A stretch of 24,433 bases of DNA, taken from NCBI GenBank assembly GCA_934654605.1, contig CAKUGH010000021.1:1-24433 (forward strand), written 5' to 3'. The position numbers were made by a program, and so were the translations under genes. This stretch comes from an uncultured Collinsella sp. (GTDB lineage Bacteria; Actinomycetota; Coriobacteriia; Coriobacteriales; Coriobacteriaceae). The notes beneath the pieces are model-generated. The model was not told where the DNA came from. It searched no databases and worked only from the letters and a program-made list of their open reading frames with translations. Of the stretch, positions 16,400 to 24,433 are shown piece by piece (within the stretch, counting starts at the first letter, position 1; each line of letters begins with the position of its first letter).

Positions 16400-17359
16400 A
16401 TGGCTGACAAGAACCCTTTGACTCCGGAAGAGGTGACGGAGTTATTCTCCGAAATCGACGCATCCGGCGTCTTGGATCCTACGCTCGCCAAAAAGCGTAC
16501 CGAGCGCATGCGCGAGAAGGAGGCCGCGGTCAAGCGCGGTGACAAGGCGGCGCTGGCACAGCTGCGCAGCGAGGACCGCGCGAGTCAGGCCAAGCATATC
16601 GACCCGTTGTCCGAGGACGATCCTTCGGGTTCGCAGGTGAGCCATACCATTACGAAGACCGCCATGGCTGTGGTCATTACCATCCTGGTGCTGATTGTTG
16701 GCATGCAGATTGGCTACGGCGTGATGCGCCGTTTGAACACCGCAAACCTGTCCGAGAGCGTTTCGGTGGATACCGTTTCCACGGCGCTGAAGGGCGGCCT
16801 TGAGTGGGGCAACGGCTTTACGCAGTTCCCGCTCGACTTTACCGTCGACGAGGCCGACGAGCGAACGGGCACGGTAGAGGTGACGGTGCTGGATACGTCG
16901 TCTGCCAACGAGCTCGAGCTGTTGTCCAACGGGCAGATCCAAGCCGCGGCGCTCGCGACCAATGCGCTGCTCAACGATAAGATCGACCGCGTGGTGTATA
17001 ACGTGCACGCCTATATCGATGAGGACAGCAACATTCAGCACGATTCCTTCTTTGGTATGTTCCCCGCGCAGGGCCATCAGAGCGCCATCCTGACGTTCGT
17101 GTGGACCAAGAGCTCGTCAAATGTCACGAGTATCGACTGGAAGATGCGTATCGTGAGCATGGACGACACGATTGCCGAGCGCATCCAAAAGCAAGTGAAC
17201 TCGGTGTCGTCACTGATTGAGGATCCGGCGGTAAGCCAGACCAAGATCACGGAAGAAAAGGCCGAGCGCGACTTGGAGCATCGCCTGCACGGCCGCGAGA
17301 TCTTCCGCGGTGGCAAGCCCGACCGCAGGCCGTCCGATCTGCTGGAGCAGGACAAATAA
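16400..17359 (+). CDS. Single-pass membrane protein of unknown function
   Basis: 319 residues. The ATG at 16400 follows AGGAAG at about 16390-16395. The first 85 residues are charged and probably cytoplasmic, with a Lys/Arg/Glu-rich helix at about 29-63. One clear membrane segment lies at about 86-108 (A-V-V-I-T-I-L-V-L-I-V-G-M). The rest (109-290) would face outside and has alternating strands (F-P-L-D-F-T-V, T-G-T-V-E-V-T-V-L-D, I-D-R-V-V-Y-N-V-H-A-Y-I-D). It ends in a highly charged tail. I do not recognise the family. It starts 19 nt after the ABC transporter stop and is closed by a strong terminator, so the two are almost certainly co-transcribed. A role linked to the exporter is possible but unproven. 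Confidence 0.8.
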   Translation: MADKNPLTPEEVTELFSEIDASGVLDPTLAKKRTERMREKEAAVKRGDKAALAQLRSEDRASQAKHIDPLSEDDPSGSQVSHTITKTAMAVVITILVLIVGMQIGYGVMRRLNTANLSESVSVDTVSTALKGGLEWGNGFTQFPLDFTVDEADERTGTVEVTVLDTSSANELELLSNGQIQAAALATNALLNDKIDRVVYNVHAYIDEDSNIQHDSFFGMFPAQGHQSAILTFVWTKSSSNVTSIDWKMRIVSMDDTIAERIQKQVNSVSSLIEDPAVSQTKITEEKAERDLEHRLHGREIFRGGKPDRRPSDLLEQDK

Positions 17360-17368
17360 GACGCCATC

Positions 17369-17405
17369 ATCCCGCGTGAGCCGAGCGCCCACGCGGGATA
17401 TTTTT
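17369..17405 (+). terminator. Intrinsic terminator of the ABC transporter operon
   Basis: A perfect 10-bp stem, atcccgcgtg (17369-17378) with cacgcgggat (17390-17399), an 11-nt loop, then A and TTTTT (17401-17405). Confidence 0.92.
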
Positions 17406-17413
17406 CTGCATAG

Positions 17414-17526
17414 AGGGTAGCTAATTTGGGACGGGGCTCTTTTAGCTGCCCGGCCGTCAATCGACCAAGCCATTTGCGTTATCTGCCGGGGTAGCTAAAA
17501 GAGCCCCGTCCCAAATTAGCTACCCT
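17414..17526. repeat. 113-bp composite inverted-repeat element B (REPIN-like)
   Basis: Outer arms 17414-17447 and 17493-17526 are perfect 34-nt reverse complements. They extend inward to about 17453 and 17486 with one mismatch and one indel. The central spacer is 32 nt. The right-hand copy is bounded by gggtagctaa and ttagctaccc, so each arm can fold as a hairpin by itself; the left copy has a changed inner end (gctgccc). Direct repeats tgcataga occur at 17407-17414 and 17538-17545 around the element. It sits between the ABC operon terminator and carA. Confidence 0.93.
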
Positions 17527-17605
17527 AAAAACCAATATGCATAGAAAGTCATAATTATCATTTCGTAAACATTTCGATGTAATTAACGCCATGGCGCATA
17601 CTTGC

Positions 17606-17672
17606 GGTTACAATACCGCGAGGCCTAACTACCAACCTTTAAGCCGGTCCGGAGAGACCGGGAAGGAGCATT
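17606..17672 (+). promoter_or_regulatory. carA leader with two small hairpins
   Basis: gcggt (17606-17610) and accgc (17617-17621) flank TACAAT, which could be a -10 box inside an operator-like palindrome, but no clear -35 box is found. ccggtc (17644-17649) and gaccgg (17656-17661) form a second stem that overlaps the first Gs of the carA ribosome-binding site (ggaaggag). No PyrR-type attenuator is evident. Confidence 0.35.
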
Positions 17673-19112
17673 ATGGCGAACAACCATACTGCGGGCACTG
17701 CTGCCCGCACCTTCGCGCCCAGCGAGCTTTGCCAGCGCATGCTGGCCAAAACCAGCAAGGGCACCTGCGGTCCCTGCATCCTGTACCTTGAGGATGGGAC
17801 CATTTTTTATGGACGTGCATGCGGCGCCGAGGGCACCGCGACCGGCGAAGTCTGCTTCAACACCTCGCTCGAGGGCTACTTTGAGGTTATGACCGACCCG
17901 AGCTATGCCGGCCAAATCGTAACCATGACCTATCCGCAGATCGGCAACTACGGCATCGACGAGACCGACGTCCAGTCGGCCTTCCCCGGCGACGCCGCTC
18001 GCCCCGCAAGCGCTCCGGCCATGCGCGGCATGATCGTTCGCGACATGTGCGCCACGCCTTCCAACTGGCGCTCGGCTGTCAGCGTGCCGGAGTATCTGCG
18101 TGTTCACGGCATCGTCGCCATCGAGGGTGTCGATACCCGTGCCTTGGTGCGCCACCTGCGCGACAACGGTTCCAAGATGGGCATTATCTCGACCGAGATC
18201 TTTGACGTCGACGAGCTTGCCGAGCGTCTGGCCGCAGCGCCGACGCTGGTGGGCGAGAACCTGGTCAAGACCGTGAGCTGCCCTGAGGCACATGAGTTTG
18301 CAGCTGCCGACCTGCCTGCCACGCATGACTTTGCACTCGCCGCCGCTGCTCCTGCTCGCCACAAGGTGGTCGCCTATGACTGCGGCGTGAAGCGTGGCAT
18401 TCTGGAGGGCCTCGTCCGCGCTGGCTGCGACCTCACCGTCGTGCCGTGGGACACACCTGCGAGTAAGGTGCTCGACATGAATCCCGACGGCGTCTTTTTG
18501 TCCAACGGCCCCGGCGACCCGGATGCCGTGGTGGAGACCTACGAGCAGGTGCAGCAGTTGATCGGCAAGGTGCCGGTCTTTGGCATTTGCCTGGGTCACC
18601 AGATGATCAGCCTGGCCTGCGGCGCCCAGATGGAAAAGCTTAAGTACGGTCACCGCGGTGGCAACCAGCCGGTTATGAACCTGGTGAGCCGTCGCGTGGA
18701 GATTACCGCGCAAAACCACGGTTTTGGTCTGCTGTTCCCCAGCTTGGGCAAGTTGATTCCCGAGCTTTCCGGCGGCGAGGCCGAGCATGCGGCCGATGGC
18801 GATCTGCGCGCCTGGGTGCGCCGCGGCATCGCGCCGGTCGTGATGAACGAGCGCTTCGGCCGCATTCGCCTGACGCACGTGAACCTCAACGACGGCACCG
18901 CCGAGGGCATCCAGCTGCTCGACGCCCCGTGCTTCTCGGTCCAGTACCACCCCGAGGCCTCGCCCGGCCCCACCGATGCCCACTATCTCTTTACCGCCTT
19001 TACGCGACTCATGGACGGCGAGGAGAACTACCTGGACATCGACACCGCGAAGGACCGCCTGCAGGGCTGGAATTTCGCTGAGACCGCCGCGACCGAGACC
19101 GAGGAGAACTAA
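17673..19112 (+). CDS. carA: Carbamoyl phosphate synthase, small (glutaminase) subunit
   Basis: 479 residues; the usual length is about 360-390. CarA releases ammonia from glutamine and passes it to CarB. The small-subunit N-terminal domain begins at about 34 ([14 protein letters not shown]) and includes [12 protein letters not shown]. The class I glutamine amidotransferase domain has the nucleophile Cys306 in G-I-C-L-G-H-Q and the His426/Glu428 pair in [10 protein letters not shown]. Extra length comes from about 33 N-terminal residues, a roughly 45-residue insertion at about 353-398 between A-Q-N-H-G-F and T-H-V-N-L-N-D-G-T, and a longer C-terminal tail. The ATG follows GGAAGGAG. It is one base from carB. 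Confidence 0.97.
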   Translation: MANNHTAGTAARTFAPSELCQRMLAKTSKGTCGPCILYLEDGTIFYGRACGAEGTATGEVCFNTSLEGYFEVMTDPSYAGQIVTMTYPQIGNYGIDETDVQSAFPGDAARPASAPAMRGMIVRDMCATPSNWRSAVSVPEYLRVHGIVAIEGVDTRALVRHLRDNGSKMGIISTEIFDVDELAERLAAAPTLVGENLVKTVSCPEAHEFAAADLPATHDFALAAAAPARHKVVAYDCGVKRGILEGLVRAGCDLTVVPWDTPASKVLDMNPDGVFLSNGPGDPDAVVETYEQVQQLIGKVPVFGICLGHQMISLACGAQMEKLKYGHRGGNQPVMNLVSRRVEITAQNHGFGLLFPSLGKLIPELSGGEAEHAADGDLRAWVRRGIAPVVMNERFGRIRLTHVNLNDGTAEGIQLLDAPCFSVQYHPEASPGPTDAHYLFTAFTRLMDGEENYLDIDTAKDRLQGWNFAETAATETEEN

Positions 19113-19113
19113 C

Positions 19114-22428
<3,315 letters not shown>

Positions 22429-22440
22429 AGTGACCTGTCC

Positions 22441-22524
22441 GGCCGGGGCGGGGGCCGAGTTTCCCCCTTCGCTCCGGCTGCAAGCAGAGTCGCTCAGTGG
22501 AAAACTCGATCCCCCGCCCCGGCC
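22441..22524. repeat. GC-rich inverted repeat downstream of carB
   Basis: The outer 14 nt of the arms at 22441-22464 and 22499-22524 (ggccggggcggggg and its complement) pair perfectly. After a small internal mismatch, cgagttt pairs with aaactcg. The loop is about 34 nt. It begins 12 nt after the carB stop but has no U-tract, so it is either a structural 3' end for carAB mRNA or a dispersed palindrome. Its loop shares a 14-nt sequence (one mismatch, opposite strand) with 24407-24420. Confidence 0.75.
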
Positions 22525-22529
22525 TGCGG

Positions 22530-22920
22530 TGACTTGGTCGCACCGTGTGCTGCAGAAGGGGCTTTGCGCGATGACTTAGGCTAAAGAGGATGCGGATGTC
22601 GAGTGAGGATTTTGTTCCTTGGGGAGCTTGGATTTGGGCTCTACGTGGGACGGAATCCTCGCTCGTTTTGTTGATGGGACATTTTCCTCGCTCGGTTGCC
22701 CACGGACCGTGCGCCCCGGCTATTGCATCTTCGTGGTGAAGGTCGTCTTGCCGGCGGCGATGTGCACGTGGAGTTGGGTTCGACTGTCGCAGCTGATGAG
22801 GACGCCGACTTCGAACGGGGCTCCCGGATGCCGAGCAAGGCGGAAACCTGTCACTCCGGGCTTCCGCACAGAGTCGATTAGGGGAAGGGGCAACCTCGCC
22901 CGCGTCGTGCTTGCGATAGC
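22530..22920. other. Spacer without a convincing gene, possible decayed coding sequence
   Basis: Several overlapping frames of 60-100 codons occur on both strands, none with a good ribosome-binding site. One plus-strand frame, 22585-22881, is open except for a TGA at 22672. Its product after the stop (A-P-R-L-L-H-L-R-G-E-G-R-L-A-G-G-D-V-H-V) looks more protein-like than chance, so a degraded gene or a repeated Collinsella-type sequence is possible. I assign no function. Confidence 0.45.
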
Positions 22921-22949
22921 TTGACAGGAATTATTACGCAAAATCTAAG
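22921..22949 (+). promoter_or_regulatory. Promoter of the AAA/DUF4143 ATPase gene
   Basis: A consensus -35 box TTGACA (22921-22926), a 17-nt AT-rich spacer and TCTAAG (22944-22949, four of six matches to the -10 consensus). Transcription would start near 22956, just before the first GCGAAGTA repeat. Confidence 0.65.
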
Positions 22950-22960
22950 ATGTTTCAAAG

Positions 22961-23021
22961 ACGCGAAGTAGATGATATATTTTACTTCGCGTTTCCTAAT
23001 GGTTTTGAATTTTGCGAAGTA
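22961..23021 (+). promoter_or_regulatory. Three GCGAAGTA repeats, two forming a hairpin or operator
   Basis: acgcgaagta (22961-22970) and tacttcgcgt (22983-22992) are perfect 10-nt inverted repeats around a 12-nt AT loop. A third copy, gcgaagta, lies at 23014-23021, directly before the start codon and overlapping its weak ribosome-binding site. The placement between the predicted transcription start and the ATG fits an operator or a leader structure controlling this gene. Confidence 0.65.
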
Positions 23022-23028
23022 GGTTGCC

Positions 23029-24240
23029 ATGAAACTTATAGATCGCCCGTTCTACATGAGCAAGCTTTCCAAGGTGGCAGGTACGCCTGATATCAAGGTG
23101 ATCACCGGAATCAGGCGATGCGGAAAATCGAAATTGCTTGAGGCGTTTGCCAGCCAACTTCGTTCAAACGACCCCTCGGCCAACGTCATACACGTCAACT
23201 TCAATCTACTTGAGTTCGAGCCGTTGGCGGAATACCATGCGCTGCATACATATGTGGAAAAGCACTATATCGAGGGTTGCCGGAATATCGTCATGATCGA
23301 CGAGGTCCAGATGTGTGAAGGGTTCGAGCGGGCTATCAACAGTCTTCATGCGTCAGAGAAATATGACATTTACATCACGGGATCGAATGCCTTTCTCCTC
23401 TCAAGCGACCTCTCGACGTTGTTCACGGGAAGAACGGTGGAGATCGAGGTCTTTCCTTTTTCACTTGCGGAGTTCTCGGCGTATCACGAGATCGCTTCTC
23501 CAGCCGAGGCCCTTGCTCGCTATGTCCGCGAGGGAGGAATGCCGGGTTCCTATATCTACCAGGACGAAAGGATGCGTTTCTCATACATCTCGGATGTGCT
23601 TGAAACTCTTATCCTGCGCGACATCAGACAAAAATATCGTATACGTAATGCGGAGCAGCTTAAACGTTCCTGCGAGTTCCTGATGGATAACGTCGGAAAC
23701 ATCTCTTCTCTCAAGGGGATGGCGGCCGAGCTGTCACGAGCGAACCTTAAGATAAGCGACAAGACGCTGGCTGTGTATATCGACTACCTGTGTAATGCGT
23801 TTGCGTTCTACCGGTTTCGTCGCTTTGACGTCTCAGGAAAGAAATACCTGTCGACGGGAGATAAATACTACCTGGCCGACCATTCGTTTCGCTACGCCGC
23901 GCTTGGCACGAAAAAGCTCGATTTTGGCCATGTTTACGAGAATATGGTGGCAATCGAGCTTATGCGCCGCGGATGGGAAGTCTACGTGGGCGTTCTCTAC
24001 CAAAAGGAAATAGACTTTGTCGCCATCAGGCGTGACCGCCGTGTCTATATCCAGGTGAGTGACGACATTTCCCAAGAAGCGACGCTTGAGCGTGAGCTTG
24101 ATCCGCTGCGACGGATTCGAGACGCCTATCCCAAGTGCGTCATCGCCCGAACAGGGCACGAAACGACTGATTGGGATGGCATCAAGGTCGTCGACCTGGC
24201 ACGATGGCTTATGGGTGAATCAGGCGAGCTGGCCGTCTAG
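23029..24240 (+). CDS. AAA ATPase with C-terminal DUF4143 domain
   Basis: 403 residues. The N-terminal P-loop domain has I-T-G-I-R-R-C-G-K-S-K-L-L (Walker A, 25-37), R-N-I-V-M-I-D-E-V-Q (Walker B, 85-94) and Y-I-T-G-S-N-A (sensor, 115-121). Then comes L-S-T-L-F-T-G-R-T-V-E-I-E-V-F-P-F-S-L, a signature of the AAA_14/DUF4143 family. A winged-helix-like middle (about 200-262) leads to the C-terminal DUF4143 domain. There Glu304 (Y-E-N-M-V-A-I-E-L), Glu327-x-Asp329 (E-I-D-F-V) and Gln342 (Y-I-Q-V) resemble a PD-(D/E)XK fold. Such proteins are very common in gut bacteria, usually as solitary, variably present genes; their function is unknown. The only ribosome-binding site is a weak AGG 5 nt before the ATG. 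Base use is more AT-rich than carB, consistent with transfer. Confidence 0.9.
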   Translation: MKLIDRPFYMSKLSKVAGTPDIKVITGIRRCGKSKLLEAFASQLRSNDPSANVIHVNFNLLEFEPLAEYHALHTYVEKHYIEGCRNIVMIDEVQMCEGFERAINSLHASEKYDIYITGSNAFLLSSDLSTLFTGRTVEIEVFPFSLAEFSAYHEIASPAEALARYVREGGMPGSYIYQDERMRFSYISDVLETLILRDIRQKYRIRNAEQLKRSCEFLMDNVGNISSLKGMAAELSRANLKISDKTLAVYIDYLCNAFAFYRFRRFDVSGKKYLSTGDKYYLADHSFRYAALGTKKLDFGHVYENMVAIELMRRGWEVYVGVLYQKEIDFVAIRRDRRVYIQVSDDISQEATLERELDPLRRIRDAYPKCVIARTGHETTDWDGIKVVDLARWLMGESGELAV

Positions 24241-24373
24241 CACGCGATGACGCGGGCTGAAACGAACGAGCGAGGATTTCTAAACCCGGAAACGAAACAG
24301 CTCACCACCCTCCGTTAACCTTTCATTCCAAACCAAATCAGCCAATGTACGTCATGGCAATCCCCGGTAGGTC

Positions 24374-24403
24374 CCCGGGTGCCCCGCGGCGCGCCGGGTT
24401 TAT
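24374..24403 (+). terminator. Possible terminator after the AAA ATPase gene
   Basis: cccgg and ccggg arms with a GC-rich, partly self-complementary loop are followed by TTTATT. The stem is short and the pairing ambiguous. The sequence between 24241 and 24373 shows no gene. Confidence 0.35.
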
Positions 24404-24433
24404 TATCTGAGCGACTTTGCGAAGCAAGGGGAG

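Noticed and set aside
14467..17526. Elements A and B as simple transcription terminators
   Set aside because: Arms of 34-40 nt with 32-36-nt spacers and no U-tract are far from the terminator form; the operon before element B already has its own strong terminator at 17369-17405.
22619..22924. 101-codon plus-strand frame after carB
   Set aside because: No ribosome-binding site, overlapping frames on both strands and no family resemblance; noted only as a possible relic in another frame.

Overview
The window is a high-GC, gene-dense bacterial chromosome segment. Gene order (rpsF-ssb-rpsR-rplI-dnaB-purA-purD), the protein sequences, GC-rich codon use and the style of the small Coriobacteriia-type proteins suggest an actinomycetotal gut bacterium of class Coriobacteriia, most likely Collinsella or a close relative. 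That assignment is inference from family resemblance; no search was run.

Layout. 1-1367: three co-directional small genes: a bifunctional-nuclease (BFN) domain protein cut by the window edge, a two-helix membrane protein and an unknown acidic protein. 1485-3385: typA/bipA with a clear intrinsic terminator. 3468-5412, minus strand: a secreted/membrane bactofilin-like protein and a TRIC/UPF0126 membrane protein. 5543-6850: an accessory patch in which one PD-(D/E)XK-like gene lies between two inverted 84-nt palindromic elements, next to a stray tRNA 3' fragment. 6907-7135, minus strand: tRNA-Ser(CGA) and tRNA-Ser(GGA), each with its own terminator; the second has a good promoter. 7136-7629: a long AT-richer leader. 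7630-9390: rpsF-ssb-rpsR-rplI with a terminator. 9546-12315: dnaB and purA. 12435-14456: purD and a NUDIX hydrolase. 14608-17359: an ABC exporter half-transporter and a single-pass membrane protein. 17673-22428: carA-carB, one base apart. 22429-23028: a 600-bp spacer without a convincing gene. 23029-24240: an AAA/DUF4143 ATPase preceded by a repeat-rich promoter.

Most genes are housekeeping: translation (S6, S18, L9, TypA, two serine tRNAs), replication (DnaB, SSB), purine synthesis (PurA, PurD) and carbamoyl phosphate synthesis for pyrimidines and arginine (CarAB). The unusual content is in the spacers. Two intergenic elements of unrelated sequence, 112 bp (14467-14578) and 113 bp (17414-17526), share one architecture: two inverted copies of a short unit whose own ends are also complementary, separated by about 32-36 bp. 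This resembles the plan of REPINs (paired inverted REP hairpins). With the 84-nt palindrome pair around the nuclease-like gene and the GC-rich inverted repeat after carB, the window carries at least three unrelated palindromic element families.

Several starts were revised from ribosome-binding sites: TTG for purD and for the TRIC protein, and internal ATGs for rpsF, rpsR, dnaB, carB, the NUDIX gene and the ABC transporter.
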